DNA of 64,000 bases from Gigantopelta aegis (taxonomy: Eukaryota; Mollusca; Gastropoda; Neomphalida; Peltospiridae): positions 73,146,827-73,210,826 of the forward strand of contig NC_054704.1 of the NCBI RefSeq assembly GCF_016097555.1, written 5' to 3'. Under the pieces are notes generated by a model. The model was not told the origin of the DNA. It made no database searches and worked only from the letters and a program-made list of their open reading frames with translations. Positions 38,401 to 49,600 of this stretch are shown one piece after another (position 1 is the stretch's first letter; the number at the start of each line of letters is the position of its first letter). A program made the translations under genes and the position numbers.

Positions 38401-41400
38401 TTAAAGAGTACTTGAAACAAATGCACAACAGAGCATTTTTGTTGCTTTAATCCATTATTTTCCAAAACATTTACCTTCCCAAAAAAGCCTGTTGTACATG
38501 TATGCCAAATAAATGCTTACCAGTGACACTCACCTTAGGTAATGCATGGTATTGGTATCGATACTTCTAAATTTTACATTGATATTTAGACAATTTAAAT
38601 TAACTTCTGTTAACACAATAATTTTTAAACAAAGCATAATGTGATTGCTTAATTACATTGTTTTCCAGGCAACAAACACAGAATAACACACACAAAGCTA
38701 ATTCACATCATTAGAAAGTGGGACAGGCCAAGTTATCTGTTAAACAGCCTACATTTAGATTGTGGCTAGGTATTTCTTGTTAAAAATACAACACATTTAG
38801 GGCCATAACTCCGTCAAAGATGCGTGAATCGCCATGAAAGTCAAACTTGATCTGTAACAGTACATGATAAAGCTATACACAATATCTCAAGGCTTTCTAA
38901 AAAAAAACATCCGGAAAACTACTTGTAGGACAGACAGACAGACAGTGGGCAAACTCACCTCCATGCCACGAGCTCGGTTAACTCTACAGTACACATCAGT
39001 TAGTGTCATCATACCACCACACTCCTGAAAACATCAATATGTGAGATTATTTGCTCCACAACTTTAACAAAAACAAAAACAAGAAACTGTAGGACCTCAA
39101 GACATTTTAACCATCTCACCCATACACCCTATGATTAAAAAGATAATTCCCCATAACCTGTAGGTTTTAAGTTTTAAATGTACATTAAAAGTTTCCTAAT
39201 TTAATTTTTATTTCATTAGATATTAAATAATTCCTTTAAGTCATTACCAATTATATTTACGAATTTATGAAGTCTGTTTTAGTCTTACAAGCATGTAACT
39301 GCATACATTTACAATGCTTAAAGTTAAACTCTAATGTTTGAAAAAAAAGAAAGAAAGAAAAAAAAAGGCTTTATGAATTTGGCCCTATAATTTTAAATGT
39401 TAATTGCACTTTAAAGATGTAATGTTATTCGTCTACTTTAAACTTTAAAATGTAGACTGTAACCATGGCAATTACTACCTCTATAGGTTTCTCCAAGACA
39501 GCGACCAGTTCGCGAGCGAGACTAGAATAGTACTTGTCACCCGTACCATGGGTCTCGCGAGTTACTGGGTTAGGTATTCCCATACTCAGCAAGTACGACT
39601 TGAATTTTATTGTCTACAAAAAAAAAAAAAACACAAAACATTTTTATCATTCCTCAATACAGGTGTATCATTACTGTGTTTTAAATAGAAGTTTGAAAGC
39701 ATTCATAATTTGTATATACAGTCAGACCGTGTTGGTTACAACGACCATGTTCGTCCTTGGGTAACTTTGTCGTTCTATCGAACTTGTCATTCTATCGAAA
39801 TTGTCATTCTATCGAAATTGTCATTATAAAAATGTGTTTTGTTTAATAACACCACTAGAGCACATTGATTTATTAATCATTGGCTATTGAGTGTGAAACA
39901 TTTTGTAATTTTGACAATCTTAGAGAGGAAACCTGCAATATTTTTTCCATTAGTAGCAAGGGATCTTTTATATCCACCATCCCACACACAGGATAGCACA
40001 TACCACAGCATTAGATATACCAGTCATGATGCACTGGTTGGAATGAGAAATAGCCTAATAGGCCCACCAATGGGGATCAACCACAGACCATTATTAAATA
40101 TATTATTATTAATCAAGGCGCATTCACTGTCATTTATAAAATGTCATAAAACGTAGAATTGATTGTTCGAAGTTAATCCTATAGCAAACATGCTACGGCA
40201 TCTGTGATTATGTAATGTCGTTGTAAAGAAGTGTTTTCAGATGTCGGATGCATGTTTGTTCCTAATTTGCTTCGTCGGTGTCAGAAGGTGTGAATTCCGG
40301 TGTAATGAACAGAATAACATTGATGTACTTTTGTTCCCAACAATTTGTGGTCGGATGGTGTAAATGTCGTAGTAACGACAGTCGTAACAAGATCCGACTG
40401 TATATATATCTGCATTTAAAACTTCAATATTGAGTGTAACTTGAAATCATTCATTATCTGTATTTTTTCATTTACATGTACCATAGTTTGACACCCAATA
40501 GGCGATGTATTTGTGCTGGGGTGTCATTAAACATTCATTCCTTCATTATCTGTAAATATCTGCTTTAAATGCTCCTACACCGAGTATATCTTGTTTAAAT
40601 ATAATTCCGATATTAATTATCTGTAATTATCTGCATTTAATGCTACAATGTTGAGAATATCTTGTGGAAGTTAATTAATCTCTGAATAAATAACCAGTTT
40701 TATTACCTCATCCTCAGTTATGTCCCCTTGTTTCTCTTTGATCTTTGCAGCTATATTCTTGGACAGATTTACCATATCTTTTGCCTGAAAATACAACATT
40801 ATCATTTGACCAAAACAAATATAAATTGTTTTTGTTTCATTCTATAAGAATATGTACTGAAGAACAAATGAACATATATATTATTAAAAAGCATTACTTT
40901 TCTTACAACAAAACACATCAAATAAAGAAAAAAATAAGGTACTACTAATAAATTGTCTCTGAATAAGAAATAACTGGTGAACTAAATCACTATTTTTGCT
41001 AAGAGAAAATGTAATTTTCATTTAAATCTAAGAGTTTCCTCTTGTCATGAATACATAACCTGACATCTAACTGCATCAGAATGTTCGGAACAATTTATTG
41101 GAAATGAAGAAAAATGCAATTATTGGGAGAATAAATCTTACATTTTCTATTCATGATGGTGCTATGGTAGACAGACAAGTGAAGTCTATGCAATAATTGG
41201 TTTTGAGTTGTAATAATTAAAACACAGACAATTAAGCTTCACTCTAAAGCAACAGAGGAAGAAGGAAGGAAATGTTTTATTTAACGATGCACTCAACACA
41301 TTTTATTTACGGTTATATGGCGTCGGACATATGGTTAAGGACCACACAGATACTGAGAGAGAAAATCCGCTGTTACCACTTCATGAGCTACTCTTTTCGA

Positions 41401-44400
41401 TTAGCAGCAAGGGATCTTCTATATGCACCATCCCACAGACAGGATAGTACATACCATGGCCTTTCTTACACCAGTTGTGCAGCACTGGCTGGAATGAGAA
41501 ATAGCCCAATGGGTCTACCAACGGAGATCAAAAGCAGCAATGAGTCCACAATGAGCTTACCGTTTCCATGAGTTTACTCAAATCTTCAAAGGCAACAGAG
41601 ATGTGTTTACTTGTCGCTTTGTATTTTTCTTGAATTGATCTCTCTATCCCTACAATACCAGGTCTGTGTCTTGGTTGCTGAAAAAAAAAAAAATAATAAT
41701 AATAATAAAAAAAAATATAACAAATATTACGGTTCTTGTTAATAATGATTGACAACTGTTTTGTTCCCTTCCACTTTGACCATCTAACTGAATGATCAGT
41801 TCACAGGACAATGCACGTTTGAAGGACCAAAAGCCACGAATATTAGTGCAGAAACATGCTGTCACCACAAAGACTACTACTTTTATTTCACAGCAAAAGA
41901 TCATTCATATATGTTTCCCGAAACCTTAGTGGTATAGGGGAATGTAAAAATACTCTCACTACACTCTCTCTTTTCCTGCTCCCTCCCTCCCCCCCCCCCC
42001 CCCCCCTCTCTCTCCATCTCTGACAGAACAACACATTCACTGACTGTTGATATACCAATCACAAAGCACTGGTCGAATGGGATGGAGGGTGCACGGTTCT
42101 GTTCACAGTGGTCAGTATTTGTTGGGACTGACCATCACTTTTAAAGTTCTGACCAATACTGCTATCGGCCATCACTTATCATGAATTTCACACGATGGCA
42201 TGTTATTTTTTACACCATTCATATATCAGTCTGCCGCCACTCACCATTTTAAAAATCGATTCACAATTGTCTTGTTTTAATTTGGCAAAATAATTTCATG
42301 TTATGATTGATACTTTGTTGTAAAATAACCAAGTTTCTGTAGCCTTTGAAGTTTAACAGATAATTTGGCAGAATATTCTTCTCTTCCAGCACTAGCTATG
42401 ACAGAGGTGCAGGTTTTATAATATATTGATCAGCTCCAATCGCTGACCCATACCACACTATTTCATCAATAAATTAAATTTGTTTCATTGTGAAAACAAT
42501 ATCAGCTATTGAGACAAAAACTGTTGGATTAATTGATTTAACAAATTACCAAGCCAGCTGCAGAAAGTGTCGGCTCAGTTGTCTTCTCCCATCTTCTGTT
42601 CTTTAATTCCTCCAAAAAAGCTTTGTGAAACTGAGAGCAATAAAACCACAAAGTTAACATACATTATTATTTTATTGTTTTCTAGTAACTAAGCTTAACT
42701 GTTTATTAAGTTAGCTTTCTTGGGATTGCTAAAAAAAAATGTACTCATATTAGACATCTTCATTTTACAGTTACAGATATAATACAAGTATTCAGCAAAG
42801 AAAAAGTAAAGTTTGTTTTATTTAACGATGCCACTAGAGCACAATAATTTTTTATCTTATCATCGGCTATTGGACGTCAAACATATGGTCATTCTGACAC
42901 TGGTTTTAAGAGGAAACCCGCTGTCCCACATAGACTACTCTTTTACTACAGGCAGCAAGAGATATTTTGTGCTTCCCACAGGCAGGATAGCACAAACCAT
43001 GGCCTTTGTTGAACCAGTTATGGATCACTGGTCGGTGCAAGTGGTTTACACCTACCCATTCAGCCTTGCAGAGCACTCACTCAGGGTTTGGAGTTGGTAT
43101 CTGGATTAAAAATCCCATGCCTTGACTGGGATCCGAACCCAGCCTGTAGACCGATGACCTAACCACGACGTCACCGAGGCCGGTATATTCAGCAAAGAAG
43201 GAAACCATATTACCAAGATTAATTTATTCTCCTAAACATAAATTTATTATTCTTTTGCCAATCTGTTCTAGGGCTAGTCCTGCCGTTAACCTAATTTTAT
43301 TTTAATTTGGAAACTGTGGGTTTCTGCAATTTTGAAAGTGAAACCACCAGAAAACAATTAATTGGACATGATGAAGCAGTTCACTGTGGGTAGAGAGTGC
43401 TTTTTTTTTAATTTGTCAATGCAATACTTTTTGTGGAGACTGAGATGGAATGAATGAATGAATGAATGAATGAATGAATGAATGGTTTAATGACACCCCA
43501 GCACAAAACATACATCAGCTATTGTGGAGACTGAGACGGGGTTTAGAACATGACCTACCTGTCTTTCTCCAGCTTCTCGGAATGACAGCCGGATGTAGCT
43601 ATATGGACTGTGTGTTTTGGGACCAGAAGCCTTGTTTGGCTGTGGAGAACTTAAATGCACCACAATTTTAGCACTAAAAAAGAAAAAAGATAACACATCT
43701 TAGTACATTTAAGCTACAGCTATTTGGTTTCTAAGATTATGGTCGAAAACGTTAAGGAAAAACCTGCTGACAAAAAAGATCTTTTATACGAACTTTCCCA
43801 CAGACAGGACAGAATGTTTTATGTAATCACAACATTGTTCCTTACAAACCTTTCATTAACTGTACATGTAGCCTTGGTCGGTGGGCCCATTGGGCTATTT
43901 CTCGTTCCAGCCAGTGCACCATGACTGGTATATTAAAGGCTGTGGTATGTGTTATAATATCTGATGGATGGTGCATATAAAAGATCCTTTGCTACTAACA
44001 GAAAAATGTAGCGGGTTTCCTCTCTATGACTGTGTCACAATGACCATATGCTTGACATCCAATAGCCGATGATTAATAAATCAATGTGCTCTAGTGGTGT
44101 CTTTTTTAATGTAGCCTTGGATATACCAGCTATGAAACACTCATGAGAAAAATATTCAATGGACTTGCTGAGGGGTTTGATCCTACTACCTATTGCATCC
44201 GAGAGAAAGCCTCTACCTCTGAGCTACATGTACATCCCACCACTATAATTAGGGGGGAGAAAAAAGTCAGAAAAAGCATTCTGTGAGTACTGCTAAAGCA
44301 ACACTAGTCCCAACAGATTCTTGTATCTCCCAAGTCCAAGGGCCATAACTCTATGTGAAAAATGGGTAATAAATCAACATGAAAGTCAAACTAACAGTAC

Positions 44401-46459
44401 AAAATGTCAGCTCAATAACTTGAAGTATTGTGGAGAAAAAGTCCAGAATACAAATTTTTGTATCTTCTATGTTCAAGAACAGAACATGATAAAGCTATAC
44501 ACAATATCTTGAGGCATTGCGGGAGGGAGGGGGAAGGCAGTAAAAATAAATGTGGGACAGACGAACAGACAAACAGACAGAGACTAAACCTATAGTCCCC
44601 TCTGGCTGTACTGCTAGTGGACAGAGTAGGAAAACTTTTATGAGTTGATCAAATATAATATTTCACCTTTTGGCAAATCCTGATGCTTGTTCTTCCAGAT
44701 ATATGACAACAGATAATGGTAAACCGATACAACATTTCTGAAAAATAACAATACAAAAACTATAATTCACTTAAATAAGAGACTGTATTTTTATAAATTA
44801 TGCAACACGCTAATTATCTCAAAATAAGTGGAGCAGCACTTCTATTAATAATTTCAACTTTGAAAACAGACAGATGAGGCTTTGGTGGGCTTGAAACACC
44901 CACTCTGGCCTTCAAGCAAACTTTCTTTTTTAAAATATAAGTTCCTGGGAAGCATGACCTGACCTCACTATCCCACACCCTGACAGAAACAGAATTAACA
45001 AGAACTCTTAGTACTGCTAACACAATACATGTCGTCTACTGGGTTAAACTAGATTTATAACAGTACATGATAAAGCAATATGTACACAAAAATTCAGCTC
45101 AATATCCTGAATCATTGCAGAAAAAAAAAAACGATTTTTTTTCTTCCGTATATCCTAAATTAAAGGACCATAAAACTGTGAAAAATTAGTATATCGCAAT
45201 GAAAGTCAAACTTGGTCTGTCACAGTCTATAGTGAAGCTATACCCAATATTTCATCTCAATATCTTTAGGCATTCTGGAAAAAAAAGTCTGAAAAATCTA
45301 TATGAGGGACAAATGGACAAACAAACAGAAGAACGGAGATGAAACCTATAGTCCCCTCTGGTTGGACTGGTAGGGCACTACATGTAATAAAAAAAATAGG
45401 GAAAATATCTCACTCTGTCTATGTGATCCTTCCACAGTAGTCGGTGTGTCGTGAGAGACAATACACCATTTTCAAATGAAGTCTGTAAAACAAAAACAAA
45501 AGTGAATCAGAGTTTTAAAAAAACAAACAATGAAACCATTGCCATTTCCATAATTTGAAGCACATTAATCCCCATTCCCACTCACCAGCCCTTGTGTTTT
45601 AATTAGATAACGCTGACAAGCCTGGAATAAATTAAATATTTGTGCTAACAACCAACTGACTCACCAAAATTAGTTTAAGCCTACACAAATGTGTCCATAA
45701 ATAAACCATTTGCTTGTTTCAAGAATTTAAGTTCCAACCCTACTCCATTTTCAATCTACTGGTATTTAACAAAATATCCAATTACACAAGTACTTCAATT
45801 GGGATTTACATTTTTGGTTTGTGTGTCCATTTGTTGCACTATTTCGGTTGAGAAAAGTTTGAAACATGGTGTCACAAGTTTTGAATACCAGCTACATATA
45901 GGGTATGTAACAAGGTTTGGATGTAGAAGAACCACACATTCTATGTCCCTTTGGATTAGTATAGATTTTGACTAAGAATGTATGCTTGAACAAAGGTAAA
46001 GGTTTCCATCTGATATGTTGTTAGATTAGTTCATCAAGATAAACTCGAATGTAAGTGCTCAATGTGCACTTACATTGTAACATTCGAGTTTATATTGATG
46101 AACTAGTTGTCAGTTGGCATATGTTATGTACATGTAGACCTAAATTATTATTATCTGTATTGCACTGAAATTGGGGTATCCTGAAAATGAAGTGTAAAGC
46201 TAAAGAAGTTTGTAATATTAAACTTCTTGGTTTTTCACAAAAAAAAAAAAACTTTCACTGTTACAAACATTGACAATGATTGAGATGATGGACTCAAAAC
46301 TCCAAGTTCCAACTGCCGAGTTGGAAACGTGGGCCAATATACAAATGTAATTTTGGATTTTACTTTTTCATTTCCATCATAGAGAGCAACACCGCTTTGA
46401 TGTTCAATTAAAAATTCTCCTGTTTGAAAAACTCCTTCCGTCCACTCCCATCTGTCCAT
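34151..46459 (-). CDS. VPS36: VPS36, ESCRT-II subunit, complete, 13 exons
   Basis: Exons: 46459-46364, 45482-45414, 44737-44667, 43673-43559, 42630-42550, 41677-41561, 40784-40707, 39613-39479, 39024-38959, 38245-38181, 35932-35848, 34965-34889, 34247-34151. All borders are GT-AG and every phase fits. The sum is 1152 nt, or 383 residues, against 386 in human. VPS36 is part of ESCRT-II on endosomes, binding ubiquitin and phosphoinositide through its GLUE domain to sort cargo into multivesicular bodies. GLUE: residues 1 to about 140 ([41 protein letters not shown]). Helical hairpin: about 148-209 ([34 protein letters not shown]). Winged helices follow ([50 protein letters not shown]), with the C-terminus [13 protein letters not shown]. 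There is no yeast-type zinc finger insert, as expected in animals. Introns carry SINEs and MITEs, but exons are clean. Confidence 0.97.
35382..35451. repeat. (TA)n and poly-T run in VPS36 intron 11
   Basis: About 10 TA units followed by about 48 T. On the coding strand this is a long poly-A, in the orientation of a retroposon tail read on minus, but no SINE body adjoins it. Confidence 0.9.
35966..36490. mobile_element. MITE family M2 with nested palindromic element M4
   Basis: Located in VPS36 intron 10. M2 ends GGGCCCAATTTACCAAAACA and ACTTATGTTTTGTGAAATTGG (shown in part). The interior matches 32108-32372 up to about 36170 and resumes at about 36440. Confidence 0.75.
36174..36440. mobile_element. 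Palindromic element M4 inside M2
   Basis: Ends GGTGTAATAGCCCAAAATAT and, inverted, ATATTTTGGGCTGTTACACC. Both are followed by ACCCCCGCCAAACTATACCC-type sequence, giving inverted repeats of about 40 bp. The middle has three partial AGCCCAGAATATA copies. Confidence 0.8.
37025..37788 (+). repeat. SINE family A (tail 1) split by element M5
   Basis: Head GGACATAGCCCAGTGGTAAA to CATATGTCTGACATCATATA. The tail resumes at 37735 (ATATAACCGTAAATAAAATT). It lies in VPS36 intron 10. Confidence 0.85.
37278..37734. mobile_element. MITE M5 with internal tandem repeats, inside a SINE
   Basis: Inverted ends CAGGCATCGAAATAAG and CTTATTTTGATGCCTG. The flanking ATATA on both sides is a probable 5-bp target duplication. 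Inside, a unit of about 115 bp (CACTTGTGCAATTGCAAGCA as marker) is repeated a little more than twice. Confidence 0.75.
38798..38955 (+). repeat. GGGCCATAACT repeat
   Basis: GGGCCATAACTCCGTCAAAG, TGATCTGTAACAGTACATGA and a GACAGACAGACAG end. It stops only a few bases from exon 9 of VPS36. Confidence 0.75.
39717..40402. mobile_element. pogo/Tigger-like MITE with a nested SINE, VPS36 intron 7
   Basis: TACAGTCAGACCGTGTTGGT at the left and, inverted, TACAGTCGGATCTTGTTACG at the right. The TACAGTCRGAYC start is the usual pogo/Tigger type with TA target. Inside are three 20-bp copies of ATTCTATCGAAATTGTC and, at 39830-40095, a family A SINE. Confidence 0.7.
39830..40095 (-). repeat. SINE family A (tail 2)
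   Basis: AAATGTGTTTTGTTTAATAA to GGCCCACCAATGGGGATCAA. It has no tRNA head. Confidence 0.8.
41265..41532 (-). repeat. SINE family A (tail 1), VPS36 intron 6
   Basis: GGAAATGTTTTATTTAACGA to CCCAATGGGTCTACCAACGG. It ends about 30 bp from the exon 6 donor. Confidence 0.85.
42806..43186 (-). repeat. SINE family B, VPS36 intron 4
   Basis: AAAGTTTGTTTTATTTAACG to the head complement ACGTCACCGAGGCCGGT. A 10-bp stretch is missing in the B-box arm region compared with 9462-9853. Confidence 0.85.
43447..43483. repeat. (GAAT)n microsatellite
   Basis: Nine GAAT units in intron 4. The region just after (43484-43520) resembles a GTCATTAAACATTCATTC-type SINE tail read in reverse. Confidence 0.85.
43870..44125 (+). 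repeat. SINE family A (tail 2), 5' truncated, VPS36 intron 3
   Basis: Starts at GGTGGGCCCATTGGGCTATT and runs to CTAGTGGTGTC. Confidence 0.8.
44335..45385 (+). repeat. GGGCCATAACT repeats flanking VPS36 exon 3
   Basis: Copies at about 44337-44640 (with a nested partial second unit) and about 45045-45385 (two units), each ending with a GATGAAACCTATAGTCCCCT tail. They sit in introns 3 and 2 in plus orientation, against the gene. Confidence 0.75.
46027..46105. repeat. 79-bp double hairpin in VPS36 intron 1
   Basis: The outer arms AGTTCATCAAGATAAACTCG / CGAGTTTATATTGATGAACT pair with one mismatch. Inside, AATGTAAGTGC / GCACTTACATT forms a second stem around a 7-nt loop. Confidence 0.9.
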
Positions 46460-46682
46460 TTCATTTGTGATGAATTTATTTCCGCGACTGGGTATCTCGT
46501 CGATATAGTGTTTTAAGCGGAGCAATATATGAAAATGGTGTACATCAATAGACTGGTAAACCATACATTACAGAATAATTCCTTTTTGTTTAGTTGAGCG
46601 AAGCAATTTTGAAAGTACCAGTCAATCAATTGAAGGTTACGGGGACTCGCAGGTGTATCACGTATCGCAGAATATCATCAAA
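46460..46682. promoter_or_regulatory. Likely bidirectional promoter of VPS36 and the prag01-like gene
   Basis: The two start codons are 223 bp apart in head-to-head orientation, and both first exons are short and supported by good donors. There is no TATA box at a fitting distance. A broad housekeeping-type bidirectional promoter is inferred from the spacing only. Confidence 0.65.
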
Positions 46683-49600
46683 ATGCTCTCCAGAATTATT
46701 CCTGCTGTCAGATCTATAAGTTCTGTTACTCGTAAGTAATGCACATGACCATTTTTCTTTTCTTTATATTTAGTGTTTGTTCACTGCCTGCCTCTCGATA
46801 TCTTTTCAGGAACATGATGTAACTAACGTGCTCAAAACGGTTGAAAACCTGAAAGAGAGAATACTGAATAGGCCTAGTACAACCAGCATAGAGCAAGCAT
46901 TTATATAAATTATATATTTTATAAATAACATTGATGTAAACAGGACATGGACATAATAAAATAAAAGGCAAGAATTCTGATCGTTCCAGCATTGGGTATG
47001 TTCAGGGTTAGGGTTAATGGTAGTATTAGCATGCTGGAATGTTCAGAAATCTTTCCGTAGTCTACCCTCCATACCTTTGTTGAACCAGTTATGGATCACT
47101 GGTCGGTGCAAGTGGTTTACACCTACCCATTGAGTCTTGCGGAGCACTCACTCAGGGTTTGGAGTCAGTATCTGGATTAAAAATCCCATGCCTCGACTGG
47201 GATCCGAACCCGCCTGTAGACCGATGGCCTAACCACGACGCCACCGAGGCCGGTACCCTGTTGCATGAAGTCACAGAAGTGCCTACATATACATCAGGCC
47301 TTGACCTTAAGTGTTTTTTTCAATTATAAAATTATAAAATCTAGTAGCCCTCAGTAAAAATTGGTAGCCCCCGAACTTGGAGAAAAAACTCAAAATCATT
47401 TGTTTTTATTTAAACATTATATTATGTATCAAAATGCAAATAACTAATGTTTGTAAAACCATTCGGAATGCCTCGAACCGGTTTTGCTTATGTATTCGGA
47501 AAACCTTGGGCACGTAAATGTTTTCGTATGTTCAGTCGGAACAAGGATTTTTTTTACGAGCCTGAGGTTTTCCGAAGTTACATTGTGTTGGAACGTTTTC
47601 GTTTCTTACGGAATATACTGAGTCTACTATACAAAACACCCAATCGTCACTGCGAATGATGTCAATGACAGCTATCATTGCATGTGCACCAGCGAGTGTT
47701 GTAGGAACTTCAGATTAACTGAACTCTTGACAGGTCACTTACAATGAGTCTTTGTAGATTACTAAACAGTCAGGTCTGGTAATTAGTTCATATCACACTG
47801 GTATTGCATAAATATCAATACTTTGCTTCAAAATTGGGAAAAAATAAACATGCTTTATGGCATCGAATGTACATGGTGTCGGACATACACTATAACAGCA
47901 CCACAATAGCATGGCAATTGTTACATAATCAGTAAGTGTTTTTATATTTTTTAATCAACCATATAAAATTAACATTGCATCTCAGTTAGTAACATTTTAC
48001 AACCAGTTAACAGAAGTGGAGATTAAATTTGAATTTTTTTTGGTGTCGGACATACACACGAGTAACATGTAAATATTGGCTTGAAATATAAATATTTTTT
48101 TAATATGTTATGTCAATTAACAAAGGACATGTCTGGGATTATTTCTGTATAAAACTTTTTATTTCTACACACTTATGTATAAAAAATATGCTGATAAATG
48201 TGTTTATAGAATGTTTCGTAAAATATTGCTGCATTCATGGTTAATGCATTAGTTGCATCATAAGTGACTAAAACACATCTACTGAAAAAGGATTAATGTA
48301 ATATTTGACACTAGAGATAATAACCTTTCAAATAATACCAAACTTGTCTCACTTTGATGAGTTTTAAAAAATGACATATTAATTTATTTGACCACGGAAT
48401 TGCCCAAATATGTTCCTTTGTTTCACTGAATCATATTGCGCAACTGCCAACTGTTGGTCAGACTAGGGGAGCAATTAACAGTCTCAGCAACTCGTGGCAG
48501 TAGAGAGTATGCACTTGAAAGGGTGGAATTTCAGACACTTATGACTTAAACATCTTGTTGATTGTGGAGTGACTGGACATGTCAAAACATTTGGTAGCCC
48601 GGCGGACTACCAGGGTTAGACAACTGGTAGGCCAGTGAGAAATCAGTAGCCAAAACACCCTGGGCGACCGCTAAGGTTGAGCCCTGCTACATGCATCTAT
48701 TTGGGGTATACTCAGTGTTGGATTTCCCCCTCATTTTAATGGTGGCCCATGGGTTTAGAGGGTAAAGTCTGTATATGTTCAGTGAAAGTTAAAAGGAGGA
48801 TGGCTGCATGACACACACACACACACACCCATAAAAAGAAACCCCAAAACATCCTTTTAAAAAAAGGGAAGGAAAAACTTTATTACCATATGTGCAGAGC
48901 TTTTGATGTCAATAATCTGAGTGCAGGAGGTCGTTTTAGTTCAGTTTTATTAAAACAGCTGCTGGAGAGTTTCAAGTTATTTTAATGTAATTAAATTTAA
49001 CATTTCATTGGTACCAAATAAGAGGTTTTTCAGTCAGATATTGCCGAATCGATAAAAAATAAAAACTTTTAAAAAGTGGTGGGATATTTCAACTGGGTGA
49101 TGTCAAATTGTACAGCTCTCATTTACTTGTTTTTGTGTTACAGGTTTCCAGGCAGTTCGATGTATGAGTGAACATGCCCCGGCTCACTGGAAGACAGACC
49201 GCGATATTGCACGGGATCATCAGTGTACCATGGACGACATGCCAGTGCCAGCAGGGTCCTGGCAAGAGCAATATAACAAAGTCAACAGCAAATACAATGT
49301 TTACTTAGCCATCTCATCGGTGTTCTTTGTTGCAACAATGTATATGGTGAGTTATGGTTACTGTAGTGTTTGTGATCTAAGCATTTAGCCAATCCGTGGC
49401 TCAGTTTACATTTATCAACATTTTCATGAGCATACAAACTGTACTTTTGGTTGTTAACCCCCTCCTGCACCTTAAAATAAAGATTTTGTTACGAATATAA
49501 AAAAAATTATTGATTTTTTTTTCTTCATAGGCAAACATATATTCAGTCTTCAGTCGCACTTCCGTCGCTTGGTAAGTTTTAGGATAACAACAAATTGATC

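Noticed and set aside
47447-47659. 70-codon frame in the intron of the prag01-like gene
   Set aside because: It lies inside the candidate hAT-like element and shows no recognisable domain or splice signals.
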